Below are positions 19,696-29,472 of a stretch of DNA of 64,000 nt, piece after piece. The translations under genes and the position numbers were made by a program. The stretch's first letter is position 1; every line of letters starts with the position of its first letter. Where the stretch lies: contig SUYY01000006.1 of the NCBI GenBank assembly GCA_015060205.1, forward strand, positions 1 to 64,000. The letters run 5' to 3'. The notes beneath the pieces were generated by a model that was not told the DNA's origin, searched no databases, and was given only the letters and a program-made list of their open reading frames with translations. The stretch comes from Bacteroidales bacterium. GTDB taxonomy: Bacteria > Bacteroidota > Bacteroidia > Bacteroidales > UBA932.

Positions 19696-20820
19696 TTATT
19701 TCGTACCTATCCTGTACACACACTGATGAGTATATTCCTCACCAGGATTCAGAAGAGTCGACGGAAAGTGCGGATGATTTGGCGTATCCGGATACTTCTG
19801 AGTCTCGAGTGCGAGAGACTCACGATAACCGAGAGGCTTGCCATATTTACCGCAGGTGGTTCCGTCAAAGAAGTTTCCGCCATAGAACTGGAGTGCCGGC
19901 TGATCCGTCCACACCTCCATATAACGTCCTGATGCAGGCTCATATACGGATGCTGCAAGTTCAAGTTCACCCTCGCTCTTGCGGTCAAGCACCCAGTTGT
20001 GGTCATATCCGCCTCCGTTTGCAAGTTGCTGATCCTCAACCTCGAGATCCTGACCGATAGCCTTTGGTGTACGGAAATCGAAAGGAGTGCCTGTCACGTC
20101 TGCGATCTCACCGCTAGGAATGAGGAACTGGTCCACAGGAGTAGTCCTGGACGCGTTGATATAGAGGATATTGTCATTGACTGTACCGTTTCCTTCTCCC
20201 TTGAGGTTGAAGAACGAATGATGGGAGATATTCACATGGGTAGCCTTGTCTGTCGTAGCCAGATAACTTACCTTGAACTCATTGTCAGGAGTGAGGGAAT
20301 ATGTCATCTTTATCTCAAGGTTTCCAGGCATACCTTCCTGACCGTCCGCATGCATATAGGAAAGTACTATTGAAGTTTCATCTGCGGAAACGACATCCCA
20401 AACCACCATGTCAAGTCCGTTCAGACCACCATGGAGAGTCTGTCCGTTGTTGTTCTGCGGGAAGTTGTAGGTTTCCTCCCCTATAGTATAGGTTCCGCCA
20501 GCGATACGGTTTGCATAAGGACCGACTACGGCTCCGAGGAAACGCTCGCCGGTGTTGTTCACATAACTGTCAATGTTGTTGTAACCGAGAACTATATCGT
20601 CATAATTTCCGTCCTTGTCCGGTGCCCACAGGGAAACGACACGACCACCGAAATTAGTGACCTGCATTACAAGGTCACCCGCCTTGAGAGTATACAGGGA
20701 AACCTTCTTTCCGTCCACCTCTGTCTCAAAATCAGAAGCAGGAAACAATGTGACAGCGCTCTTGGAGCAGCAGGATGCCAGTGCGGCGCAGAAGGCCGCG
20801 AGAATCATGATCTTTTTCAT
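19696..20820 (-). CDS. galM: aldose 1-epimerase (galactose mutarotase), lipoprotein
   Basis: Interconverts alpha and beta anomers of hexoses such as galactose and glucose. It has 374 residues. The N-terminal signal peptide carries a lipobox (ALASC, Cys17), so the enzyme is exported and lipid-anchored. Family segments are GGRVVSLWAPDKDG, ANRIAGGTYTI, the substrate-binding GQTLHGG, the catalytic-His region NISHHSFFNL, and the catalytic-Glu region (YRESLALETQKYPDTPNHP in part). It is not in an obvious sugar operon; the nearest sugar enzyme is the GH2 beta-galactosidase about 2 kb away, beyond two other genes. The periplasmic or surface form fits Bacteroidota practice. Confidence 0.92.
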   Translation of the reverse strand: MKKIMILAAFCAALASCCSKSAVTLFPASDFETEVDGKKVSLYTLKAGDLVMQVTNFGGRVVSLWAPDKDGNYDDIVLGYNNIDSYVNNTGERFLGAVVGPYANRIAGGTYTIGEETYNFPQNNNGQTLHGGLNGLDMVVWDVVSADETSIVLSYMHADGQEGMPGNLEIKMTYSLTPDNEFKVSYLATTDKATHVNISHHSFFNLKGEGNGTVNDNILYINASRTTPVDQFLIPSGEIADVTGTPFDFRTPKAIGQDLEVEDQQLANGGGYDHNWVLDRKSEGELELAASVYEPASGRYMEVWTDQPALQFYGGNFFDGTTCGKYGKPLGYRESLALETQKYPDTPNHPHFPSTLLNPGEEYTHQCVYRIGTK

Positions 20821-20860
20821 ATTGTTGAAGTTTAATCGTTGTTCTACCGTTATAATACCG

Positions 20861-21391
20861 TCATCTGTTCAGACGGAAATGCCACAGGAGCACGCCTACG
20901 CTTACAGATACATTCAGAGAATGTTTTGTTCCGTATTGCGGTATCTCCAGAACCATATCCGACGCATCCACCACATCCTGACGCACTCCGGACACTTCAT
21001 TGCCGAACACAAGAGCATATTTCCTGTCCTTTGAAGGCACGAAAGTGTCCAGCATCACAGAGTCCACAGTCTGTTCGGCACTCGCCACGAGATAACCTTC
21101 AGACTTGAGACGGGATATCGCCTCCATCGTGTCAGCAACATGTTCCCACTCCACACTGTCCTCCGCACCAAGTGCCGACTTATGGATTTCAGCGGACGGT
21201 GGGACCGCGCATATTCCGCAGAGATAGACCTTGTCGACCTTGAATGAATCCGCACTCCTGAATGCAGAACCCACATTGTGAGCACTGCGGATATTATCCA
21301 GAACCAGCACGATGCCGGACTCGGGAAGTTCCTTGTACTCGCTGGCAGAGACCCTGCCCAATTCTATGTTAAGGAGTTTTCTGTTGCCCAT
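20861..21391 (-). CDS. TrmH/SpoU family RNA 2'-O-methyltransferase
   Basis: SAM-dependent SPOUT methyltransferase of 176 residues, a short form without the N-terminal substrate-binding domain. Motif 1 is NIRSAHNVGSAFRSAD, motif 2 LVFGNEVSGV, and motif 3 IPQYGTKHSLNVSVSVGV forms the trefoil-knot SAM site. The target (tRNA or rRNA) cannot be decided from the sequence. It is upstream of galM on the same strand with a 40-bp gap and divergent from glyA. Confidence 0.9.
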   Translation of the reverse strand: MGNRKLLNIELGRVSASEYKELPESGIVLVLDNIRSAHNVGSAFRSADSFKVDKVYLCGICAVPPSAEIHKSALGAEDSVEWEHVADTMEAISRLKSEGYLVASAEQTVDSVMLDTFVPSKDRKYALVFGNEVSGVRQDVVDASDMVLEIPQYGTKHSLNVSVSVGVLLWHFRLNR

Positions 21392-21410
21392 ATTCAGTGA
21401 TACATCCTTA

Positions 21411-21444
21411 CAAAGATAGGAAAGTGTTCAGATATTTCCGCAAA
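21411..21444 (-). promoter_or_regulatory. candidate promoter of the SpoU gene
   Basis: Minus-strand TATCTTTG at 21411-21418 with TTTG at 21441-21444, spacer 22 bp, slightly long. The start would be about 17-20 nt before the ATG. Confidence 0.5.
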
Positions 21445-21479
21445 AACATCATAGGTTTCGTAAAAAAGAAAAAAAAGAG

Positions 21480-21487
21480 TAATTTTG
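21480..21487 (+). promoter_or_regulatory. -7 box of glyA
   Basis: TAATTTTG matches TAnnTTTG, 22 bp upstream of the glyA ATG. The -33 region reads TTTCG at 21456-21460, a weak match at 19-bp spacing. Confidence 0.55.
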
Positions 21488-21509
21488 CAGCCGATTTAAA
21501 GACGGACTT

Positions 21510-22838
21510 ATGAAACAGGATTTACAGATTTTCAATCTAATCAAACAGGAAGAGGACAGACAGACGACAGGTATCGAACTCATCGCGTCTGAGAACTATG
21601 TTACGAAGCAGGTTCTCGAGGCACTCGGTTCCATCTGCACAAACAAATATGCAGAGGGTTACCCTGGAGCAAGATACTATGGCGGATGTGAGGTTGTGGA
21701 CCAGATCGAGCAGTTGGCGATCGACCGCCTGTGTGAACTGTTCGAGGCAGAATACGCCAATGTGCAGCCGCACTCGGGTGCTCAGGCAAACATGGCTGTG
21801 ATGATGGCATGCCTCAAGCCTGGCGATACATTCATGGGACTTGACCTCGCTCACGGAGGACATCTCACCCACGGCTCGCCGGTAAACATGTCAGGCATCA
21901 TCTACAACGCCGTGGCTTACGGCCTTAACGAAAGTACAGGAATGATTGACTATGCACAGATGGAGGAAAGGGCTTTGGAATACAGGCCGAAACTCATCAT
22001 CGGAGGTGCATCGGCATATTCAAGGGAATGGGATTACGCAAGAATGCGTGAGATCGCAGACAAGGTGGGAGCGATCCTCTGGATCGACATGGCACACACT
22101 GCAGGACTTATCGCTGCAGGACTTCTGAGCAACCCTGTAAAATATGCACATATAGTTACTTCTACCACACACAAGACCCTCCGCGGTCCACGTGGCGGTA
22201 TCATCCTCATAGGAAAGGATTTCGACAACCCATGGGGTCTGACAACTCCAAAGGGCGTGGTGAAGAAGATGTCCCAGATACTCAACTCGAGCGTTTTCCC
22301 CGGCGTTCAGGGTGGTCCTCTGGAGCACTGCATCGCAGCGAAGGCAGTATCATTCTACGAGGCTCTGCAGCCTGAATTCAAGGAATATCAGAAACTTGTC
22401 GTAGCGAATGCCACAGCAATGGCAGAAGCATTCGTATCAAGAGGATATAAGATCGTTTCAGGCGGTACAGACAACCACCTCATGCTCATCGACCTCCGCA
22501 CAAAGTTCCCTGAACTGACAGGAAAGGTGGCAGAGAAGGAACTCGGAAAGGCAGACATCACAGTCAACAAGAACATGGTGCCGTTCGACTCACGCACTCC
22601 GTTCCAGACCTCAGGAATACGTGTAGGAACTCCTGCCATCACTTCGAGAGGATTTGTGGAGAAGGATATGGACTTCATCGTAGGTCTTATTGACCAGGTT
22701 CTGGCAAATGCCGCTGCAAATCTTGACCTTATCGCAGGCAAGAGCGAAGAAGGACGTGAAGCATATGAAGAAGTGCTTGCAAACGTACGCAGACAGGTAA
22801 GCATGAAGACTGCCGGAATGCCGCTCAACCGCTGGTAA
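21510..22838 (+). CDS. glyA: serine hydroxymethyltransferase
   Basis: PLP enzyme converting serine and tetrahydrofolate to glycine and methylene-THF, the main entry to one-carbon metabolism. It has 442 residues (slightly longer than the common 415-430). [11 protein letters not shown] is at the N-terminus, [10 protein letters not shown] near 113, and the PLP lysine in [14 protein letters not shown] near 228. It is monocistronic: own promoter, own terminator at 22860. Divergent from the SpoU gene. Confidence 0.97.
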   Translation: MKQDLQIFNLIKQEEDRQTTGIELIASENYVTKQVLEALGSICTNKYAEGYPGARYYGGCEVVDQIEQLAIDRLCELFEAEYANVQPHSGAQANMAVMMACLKPGDTFMGLDLAHGGHLTHGSPVNMSGIIYNAVAYGLNESTGMIDYAQMEERALEYRPKLIIGGASAYSREWDYARMREIADKVGAILWIDMAHTAGLIAAGLLSNPVKYAHIVTSTTHKTLRGPRGGIILIGKDFDNPWGLTTPKGVVKKMSQILNSSVFPGVQGGPLEHCIAAKAVSFYEALQPEFKEYQKLVVANATAMAEAFVSRGYKIVSGGTDNHLMLIDLRTKFPELTGKVAEKELGKADITVNKNMVPFDSRTPFQTSGIRVGTPAITSRGFVEKDMDFIVGLIDQVLANAAANLDLIAGKSEEGREAYEEVLANVRRQVSMKTAGMPLNRW

Positions 22839-22859
22839 CAGTTACACACAATCATAAAG

Positions 22860-22899
22860 ATCGAGGAAGACTCCCGCATGGGAATCTTCCTCGATTTTC
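22860..22899 (+). terminator. intrinsic terminator after glyA
   Basis: An 11-bp stem ATCGAGGAAGA / TCTTCCTCGAT (22860-22870 and 22885-22895) with a 14-nt loop is followed by TTTC. It also separates glyA from the convergent beta-galactosidase gene. Confidence 0.85.
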
Positions 22900-22919
22900 T
22901 TTACTGCAGGTGCTGTCTA

Positions 22920-25900
22920 TCAGTTATTCACCGGAGAAATCATAAACCGGAACTCCATCTCCCCTGCCGGGATGAGATAGTCTTCGATAGGCCATGCGCC
23001 CCATGAATCCACACATCCGAGTCCCATCTGCCTGAGGTCGAAGTTGACATATGTCTTTCCTGTACTACGGACATTCTCGCAGGCAATCTTCTTGAGTTCA
23101 AGAGAATGACGCTGGTCTCCGCCGTCGCTTCTTCCGCCTCCGGTCAGAGAAAGGTCGATATGTCTGCGTGAAAGAGGAAGTGCAGATGCAGAGAACTTGA
23201 CATCGGACCTTATCATAAGTCCTGTACCATTATCGTCTGTCACCTTCATCCATCTGAGTCCGGTCTTGGTTCCCGACTCCTGAGGACGGGCATAGCCCCA
23301 ATGATATTGGTCTTCAACTCTCTGGACATAATGTCCCACAAGGGCTGAACTGTTGCGGTCCGAATAGTTCTCGAACGGTCCCATTCCAAAAAATTCCAGC
23401 ACAGAGCATTCACCGGGCATAGCGAACTCCATTCCGAATCTCGGGAGCATTGCGGCCTCGGCAAGATTGCCTGCATCCGAAAGGCTCTCGACACCTTCTA
23501 TGGTTCCGTCCTGATATATATTGAAGGAAACTCCTACAGAAGCGAAGCGTCCTTCTTCTCCACCGCCCCATCTTACATCTATCGGAGAATACTTCACCGA
23601 AACATTGAAGCAGCCGTCTTTCTGAGCGACATCGAAAGACTCCACCTTGAAATCAGGATAAAGCCATCCGCGAAGTTTCTTCTCCAGACCTGCACCAAGG
23701 TCATTTTCTGTCACAGCCCTTCCGAAACATGGCATCAAAGGCTCTGAAACCATTTCCGTTTCTCCTATGAGATAACTTGTCAACGTACCCTTCTCAGCAT
23801 CGAAAACTGCTGTCCAAGGGCTGACGCGAACGCTGCCCGGTCCCTCATATGTCATAAAACCGGAGAATGTATGTTTCTGACCGTCAGCAGTATATGCTGG
23901 AAGTCCAGACTTGTTTCCGAATACAGGAAGGTCTGCCTCATTCAGACATATCTGATCATATGACACCTGACTGCCGGCCGGAAGAAGGCTGTCTGAACGT
24001 TTAAGAACATATCTCACATTCAGGTACACGTCGAATCCGATAAGGTCGTCTACTCCGGCTGCACATAGAACATCTTCAGCAGTAAAGTCAAGAGTAATCT
24101 CTCGGGTGCTCTGAGGGGACACGTCAAGCGAAGGGACCACTCCTGAAAGCACCTTGCGGCCATCCACCTCCACATCCCATTCCATCCTGTAGCGTGACAG
24201 GTCTATGAAGAAATTCTCATTATATACGCTCACCTTGTTCCACTTTCCTGCTCCTGCTGTGTGGATATTGCGATACTGGTATGCCACCTCATACGCATGA
24301 GGATGGAGCGAACGGTCGGCCGCTATGATGCCGTTGCAGCAGAATGAGTTGTCTGACGGGTCATGATCGTTGAACTCGCCGCCGAAAATGAAGATATGGT
24401 CAGAACCTGTCTTTTCCACATCTGCAGGCCAACGCTGTGCCTGATCCACGAAATCCCATATGAATCCGCCCTGGTATGAAGGATATTTCCTCACCAGATC
24501 CCAGTACTCTTTCAGTCCTCCCATGGAATTACCCATCGCATGAGCATATTCGCACTGGATCAGAGGCTTTGACGGGTTACCTGCAAGATACTTCTCACAT
24601 TCGCCATAGTTATAATACATAGGGCAGAAGATATCCGTATTATATTCATGCTGTGCCCTTTCATATTGAACAGGACGCGAAGAGTCCATAGATTTCACCT
24701 GAGCATATGCCTTATAGAAATTCGGTCCGTTTCCAGCCTCGTTTCCAAGACTCCAGACGATGATTGAAGGATGGTTGAAATCTCTCTTCACCATTCTTGC
24801 TGTTCTGGTGAGATGAGCCTTTTCAAACTGAGGGTCCTTTGCAAGAGTCTTGTCACCGTAGCCCATACCGTGTGACTCTATGTTCGCCTCATCGACTACA
24901 TAAAGACCGTATTTGTCACAGAGAGAATACCAGAGAGGGTCGTTCGGATAATGGCATGTACGTACTGCATTGATGTTCAACTGCTTCATGATAAGGATAT
25001 CCTTGACCATATCCGCCTCAGAGACCACATATCCCTTGTAAGGGTTGATCTCATGTCTGTCGGCGCCCTTGATGAGCACAGGCTTGCCGTTCACGAGCAA
25101 CTGACCACCCTCAATGGCAACGTCCCTGAATCCTATCATTATTGATGTCGACTCAGTCTGACCCTTCTTGTCGAACGACGCGACCTTCAATGTATAAAGA
25201 TCCGGAGTTTCTGCAGTCCACTGCTTCACTGAAGGGACCTGAAGAAGAGCATCTGCCCTGCCGTTATGCTCTACAGGTACTGTTTCGGATGCCACGCTTC
25301 TGCCTGATGCATCGACAATCTCCATCGAAACCTTGGTGATTCCCTTCGACACCCAGACCTTCACATCAGCCTTTCCGTCAGCGGAAGCCACTACATTTAT
25401 ATCCTCGATTCTCTTCTTTTCCCTTGAATATATATATGTATCTCTGGCAAGACCTGAGAACCTGAAGAAATCCTGATCTTCAAGATATGATCCGTCGCAC
25501 CATCTGAACACCTCCAGAGCGATAAGATTTTCTCCAGCCTTGACATATTTCGTGATATCGAAACAAGCAGCAAGTTTACTGTCCTCGCTATATCCTACTT
25601 CCTTTCCGTTCACCCATACCCTGACGTTTGAAGTGGCAGAACCGATGTTCAGGAAGATATCCTTGCCGTTCCACGACTGGTCGATATCAAAGGTCCTGCG
25701 ATACTGACCGACATGATTTCTCTGATCCGGAACTACAGGAGGAACACTCTTATACCATGGTCTCCACGGATATCCGATGTTCACATACAGAGGATCGCCA
25801 TAACCGTTCAGTTCCCACATTCCCGGTACCGGCATAAGATCCCATCCGGAAGCATCAAACTCCTTGGAGAAGAAATCCTTCGACCTCTTATCCGGAGTCT

Positions 25901-26084
25901 CATACCATTTGAAGTCCCATACGCCGTTAAGGGACAGCCTGTTGCCGTCAGTGCTGAACGTAGCAGTCATAGGACATCTGTTTCGTTCCACCACATTCGG
26001 ATTCTGCCAATCCGGCATTTCCGCTGCCGATGATGCCGCAGACATGGTCAACAGACAAAAAAATGATAGAAATAATTGTTTCAT
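22920..26084 (-). CDS. exported GH2 beta-galactosidase
   Basis: Glycoside hydrolase family 2 enzyme of 1054 residues resembling LacZ in full-length domain layout. A signal peptide (about 1-21, ending SSAAE) is followed by a jelly-roll sugar-binding domain, an immunoglobulin-like domain and a TIM barrel with acid/base IVWSLGNEAGNG and nucleophile PLIQCEYAHAMGNS. A second Ig-like domain and a C-terminal beta-sandwich (small-chain domain) complete it. All catalytic motifs are intact. The secreted form suggests action on galactosides in the periplasm or at the surface. It starts only 12 bp after the batD-batE stop with no promoter or terminator seen between, so it is likely read through from the bat operon. 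Confidence 0.93.
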   Translation of the reverse strand: MKQLFLSFFCLLTMSAASSAAEMPDWQNPNVVERNRCPMTATFSTDGNRLSLNGVWDFKWYETPDKRSKDFFSKEFDASGWDLMPVPGMWELNGYGDPLYVNIGYPWRPWYKSVPPVVPDQRNHVGQYRRTFDIDQSWNGKDIFLNIGSATSNVRVWVNGKEVGYSEDSKLAACFDITKYVKAGENLIALEVFRWCDGSYLEDQDFFRFSGLARDTYIYSREKKRIEDINVVASADGKADVKVWVSKGITKVSMEIVDASGRSVASETVPVEHNGRADALLQVPSVKQWTAETPDLYTLKVASFDKKGQTESTSIMIGFRDVAIEGGQLLVNGKPVLIKGADRHEINPYKGYVVSEADMVKDILIMKQLNINAVRTCHYPNDPLWYSLCDKYGLYVVDEANIESHGMGYGDKTLAKDPQFEKAHLTRTARMVKRDFNHPSIIVWSLGNEAGNGPNFYKAYAQVKSMDSSRPVQYERAQHEYNTDIFCPMYYNYGECEKYLAGNPSKPLIQCEYAHAMGNSMGGLKEYWDLVRKYPSYQGGFIWDFVDQAQRWPADVEKTGSDHIFIFGGEFNDHDPSDNSFCCNGIIAADRSLHPHAYEVAYQYRNIHTAGAGKWNKVSVYNENFFIDLSRYRMEWDVEVDGRKVLSGVVPSLDVSPQSTREITLDFTAEDVLCAAGVDDLIGFDVYLNVRYVLKRSDSLLPAGSQVSYDQICLNEADLPVFGNKSGLPAYTADGQKHTFSGFMTYEGPGSVRVSPWTAVFDAEKGTLTSYLIGETEMVSEPLMPCFGRAVTENDLGAGLEKKLRGWLYPDFKVESFDVAQKDGCFNVSVKYSPIDVRWGGGEEGRFASVGVSFNIYQDGTIEGVESLSDAGNLAEAAMLPRFGMEFAMPGECSVLEFFGMGPFENYSDRNSSALVGHYVQRVEDQYHWGYARPQESGTKTGLRWMKVTDDNGTGLMIRSDVKFSASALPLSRRHIDLSLTGGGRSDGGDQRHSLELKKIACENVRSTGKTYVNFDLRQMGLGCVDSWGAWPIEDYLIPAGEMEFRFMISPVNN

Positions 26085-26096
26085 AGTATTGTGCTA

Positions 26097-28700
26097 TTAA
26101 ATATGTTCGATATCTGAAGTCCTTATCCAGCCCTGGCGGCCGTCGGCAAGTTCAATGTTGGTCCATGTTCCGACCTGGTCAAGCGTCTCGACCTTGGTAC
26201 CTTCGTGAAGGACAAAGAGATCCTGAGCGGACTCGGAGGAAGGAGAACTCTTCACCGATGATACAGGACGCATTACAATTGCACTGTCCGCCTTCATATA
26301 ATCATTTTTCTGCCATATGGAGAAGACAAGAGAGGTAACGGCAAGAATAAGGGTGACAACCGCGACGAAAAAGCCTGTCCTGCGGCCCGCGGCAGAAGGT
26401 GCAAGGATAAACAGAAGAATCATGGCAAGGGTCAGTGCCAGAAGTACAATGAAAGTCACAGCCCACGCATCCGAATCCATGATCCTGCACAGTTTCTTTG
26501 CCCAGACCTCCAGAATGAACTCAGGCACAGGGTCGATCCTGTCCTGTATCATTCCGCCTGCCAGGTCAAGATTGTATCTTGCATCCTCATAAGACGGATC
26601 CATCTTCAACGCACGTTCATAGTTGAGTATGGCATCGGCCATTGAGCCGGCCTTGAAATATGCGTCTCCCAGGTTACAGTACAATACGGCAGACTCCAGT
26701 CCCATACCGGAAATCATTTCATATCCTTTAGCAGCCTCATCCCATCTGCCTTCCACATAGGCATTGTTCGCCGCATTCCACAGGGAATCCACATAGGCAT
26801 CATTCTGTGCATGGGCGGCAGCAGGAACCAGCAGCAGGAACAGTACCACCGCATATGCTGACTTCGAAGAAGATTTTGCTGATTTCATTGTCGAGTCAAT
26901 TGAGGATATGGTGTCAACCGCAGAATTGTAATGTGCCGTCATGGCTTCATTTCCCGAATCAGGCGCATATCGCGCAAATTCGCATGCATCCAGGATATCA
27001 GTAAATGTTCCTATGAGATCCTCAGGAACACCCCTCTGCGCCAGAGATTCGGAGATCCTGTCCCTGGAAAGTTCCGCCACAGGCATATTGAGTTTATCCG
27101 AGACGAATCCGAGGAGGGCCTTGTGCAGTTCCTCATAAAACGCTGTATAGAGGTTCTGCTTAAGGAAGGTACCTGCGAGATGAAGTCTCTTCATCGCCAT
27201 CTTTGTAGCCTTCCTGTTCTTTGTTCCTGCAATATCCGCGCGTCTTGAAGCGATCTTTCTGAATATGAAATAGCAAGCCAGAGCAAGAACGACCAACAGG
27301 CAGGAGAGAACGAGGAAAAGAGGTGTCGCCACGAAGAAGGTTCCCTTACCCACCAGACCTGGATCCTTCATATTGATGAACCTGATATCACTTCCAAGAT
27401 TCCTCACATCCTTCTTGAGCGCACCCGAGACGATCATAGGACCGGACTCGGTCTCGTTGCCTTTTTCAACCGTGATTTCAAGCGGTCCGGTCTGGAGAGT
27501 CACATACTTCTTTTTGTTCACATCATAATATGTGTAATCTATAGGATCGATTGTGAACTCACCGTAACTTCTCGGAATGAACGGGAATTCATATACCTTG
27601 CTTCCCGAAAGACCACCCTTGTCTATACGGTCTGATATCTTGGTATCATATACCTCCATATCCGGAGGGAAATTCACTTTCGGCGCACCGAGAAGAGAGA
27701 CGTTTCCTCTGCCCGACACCGTCACGATCAGTGATGCGGCCTCATGTGTCTTGACCACATCCTTGCTGAGCCTTGCGGAAACGGTGAAATCACCCACACC
27801 TCCCGCAAACGACGCAGGAGCACCTGACGGCAAGGCGGATACGTTCACCCTGACCGGCTTGGATGAGACCTTCTGTCTGATGGTCCTGTAATCATCGAAG
27901 AATCCGTCGAATATGCTGGATCCGCCTGCAGACACCCTGATATTGACAAGACATACAAGTTCTGCAGGTTCCACCGTCACAGAACCGGCCTGCTGAGGGA
28001 TCAGAACGAATTTTCTGAGAAGTGCCGCATTGTAGATCTGCCCTTCATATGCCTCACGCGCAAACTCGATATTTGTAGGCGCCTCAAGTTCCTGACTCCA
28101 GAACCCGTTGAACGAAGGGAAGGAAGCACCTTCAAATCCTGCAATATTCACTCTCTGATAAAGTTTCAGAGTCGCTATCACAGGCTCGCCAACCACCACA
28201 TTGGTCCGGTCAAGGGACATTACCAGAAACACATCACCGGTATTTACGGTCTGCCTGCTCTGCTGAGGCTGGGACTGGGACTGCTGCTGCGATGCCGCTC
28301 CGGCAGAAGATGAAGCCTGCTGTGCTACCACTTCGACAGTGACCGGGCGGGAAGTTATCTCGTTTTTCTTGACCTTTGCCGAAGCCGCCGGAATAGTGAA
28401 CTTACCGGCAGATGATGCCCTGAGTATATAGGTATAGGTAGACTGCACGGACTTGGTCATATTGCCGTTCACTATCTGTACGCTGGAGGACTGTCCCTTC
28501 TGAGGACCCCAAAGCAACTGAAAATCAGAAGATGGTTCCCAGGAAAAGTCTGTCACCTTGTTTTCTCCCTCTATGATGAAAGTCACATTGAACTGTTCAC
28601 CTACCTCAACTACACGATGCACCTCAACCTTGATGTCAGTCTGAGCATGTATCAATGATGCGGACAACACCGCAAGCAATGTGAATAAAAGTTTCTTCAT
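26097..28700 (-). CDS. joined BatD-BatE aerotolerance protein
   Basis: An 867-residue protein combining two usually separate Bacteroidota proteins. Residues 1-600 are BatD: signal peptide (1-19, LIHAQ), long beta-rich periplasmic part, a Gln/Ser-rich stretch (about 130-150), one transmembrane helix near 455-475 and a cytoplasmic tail. Residues 605-867 look like BatE. They begin with an in-frame Met at 605 and an intact signal peptide (AVVLFLLLVPAAAHAQ), then TPR units (YCNLGDAYFKAGSMADAILNYERAL), two transmembrane helices and an SH3-like C-terminus (VGTWTNIELADGRQGWI). No stop separates them. BatE could also be made from the internal ATG at 26886-26888. Bat proteins are tied to oxidative-stress tolerance in Bacteroides; mechanism unknown. 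Confidence 0.88.
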   Translation of the reverse strand: MKKLLFTLLAVLSASLIHAQTDIKVEVHRVVEVGEQFNVTFIIEGENKVTDFSWEPSSDFQLLWGPQKGQSSSVQIVNGNMTKSVQSTYTYILRASSAGKFTIPAASAKVKKNEITSRPVTVEVVAQQASSSAGAASQQQSQSQPQQSRQTVNTGDVFLVMSLDRTNVVVGEPVIATLKLYQRVNIAGFEGASFPSFNGFWSQELEAPTNIEFAREAYEGQIYNAALLRKFVLIPQQAGSVTVEPAELVCLVNIRVSAGGSSIFDGFFDDYRTIRQKVSSKPVRVNVSALPSGAPASFAGGVGDFTVSARLSKDVVKTHEAASLIVTVSGRGNVSLLGAPKVNFPPDMEVYDTKISDRIDKGGLSGSKVYEFPFIPRSYGEFTIDPIDYTYYDVNKKKYVTLQTGPLEITVEKGNETESGPMIVSGALKKDVRNLGSDIRFINMKDPGLVGKGTFFVATPLFLVLSCLLVVLALACYFIFRKIASRRADIAGTKNRKATKMAMKRLHLAGTFLKQNLYTAFYEELHKALLGFVSDKLNMPVAELSRDRISESLAQRGVPEDLIGTFTDILDACEFARYAPDSGNEAMTAHYNSAVDTISSIDSTMKSAKSSSKSAYAVVLFLLLVPAAAHAQNDAYVDSLWNAANNAYVEGRWDEAAKGYEMISGMGLESAVLYCNLGDAYFKAGSMADAILNYERALKMDPSYEDARYNLDLAGGMIQDRIDPVPEFILEVWAKKLCRIMDSDAWAVTFIVLLALTLAMILLFILAPSAAGRRTGFFVAVVTLILAVTSLVFSIWQKNDYMKADSAIVMRPVSSVKSSPSSESAQDLFVLHEGTKVETLDQVGTWTNIELADGRQGWIRTSDIEHI

Positions 28701-28709
28701 ATCCCTCTG

Positions 28710-29462
28710 TTACCAATTCATTTCCTTCTGTCTGGACTGCAATGCCTTAGCCTTCTCCTTCTTGACCTTGTCCTGGGTCTCCTTCTCCTTTGCCTGAATG
28801 GCCTGAAGCATCTGCTGGGCCGCCTGCGGCGTTATCTTGGGCTGCTGGTCCTGACTGTCATTATTCTGATTGTCCTGATTCCGGTCATTCTGCTGATCCT
28901 GGTTCCGATCATTGTTATCCTGATTCTGGTTCTGGTCCTGATTCTGATCCTGGTTCTGCTGATTGTCCTGATTCCGGTCGTTCTGATTATCCTGATTATC
29001 CTGGTTGTCCTGGTTCTGCTGCTGTTGCTGCTGTTGCTGCTCCAGTTTCTTCTTTGCGTAGATATAATTCTCCTTTGCATCCATATCGGAAGGATTCCTG
29101 AGCAGAGACTCCTCAAAAGCAGTCACCGCCTTCTGCCAATCCTGATTTGCGATAGCCACGTCCCCGAGATTGTAATAGTAATCGGAGGCATGTTCTGACG
29201 CCGGCGCCACTTCACTTATCCTGTCAAGGACCTTCTGAGCCTCCTGCGGATTGTCCTGACGGAAAAGGTCAGCCGCAAGATTATAGTTTGCGGCAATGGA
29301 AAGGGAATCCTTTACTATTCCCTTGCGGTACTCTATCTCCGCATCCTTGAAGTTCTCCTTCTTATAGTCACGGTTGCCCCTGCGCACGTCACGCTTGTCA
29401 GGCTGCGCCGAAACCGTCAAGGCGGTAAGAGTCAGCAGCAATATATATATAACTTTCTTCAT
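28710..29462 (-). CDS. batC: BatC-like TPR protein with Asn/Gln/Asp-rich repeats
   Basis: Exported 250-residue protein. It has a signal peptide (ending VSAQ, about 20) and two to three TPR units (YRKGIVKDSLSIAANYNLA, YYNLGDVAIANQDWQKAVTAF). About 70 low-complexity residues follow, built from Q-runs and NQDNQD / NDRNQD repeats, and a Lys/Glu/Gln-rich helical C-terminus closes it. The DNA coding the low-complexity part (about 28840-29045) is a degenerate trinucleotide-type repeat prone to slippage. The ATG at 29462 starts the signal peptide; the longer frame to 29510 runs into batB. It is 10 bp from the batD-batE gene and in the usual position for batC. Confidence 0.87.
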   Translation of the reverse strand: MKKVIYILLLTLTALTVSAQPDKRDVRRGNRDYKKENFKDAEIEYRKGIVKDSLSIAANYNLAADLFRQDNPQEAQKVLDRISEVAPASEHASDYYYNLGDVAIANQDWQKAVTAFEESLLRNPSDMDAKENYIYAKKKLEQQQQQQQQNQDNQDNQDNQNDRNQDNQQNQDQNQDQNQNQDNNDRNQDQQNDRNQDNQNNDSQDQQPKITPQAAQQMLQAIQAKEKETQDKVKKEKAKALQSRQKEMNW

Positions 29463-29472
29463 ATCAATATCC

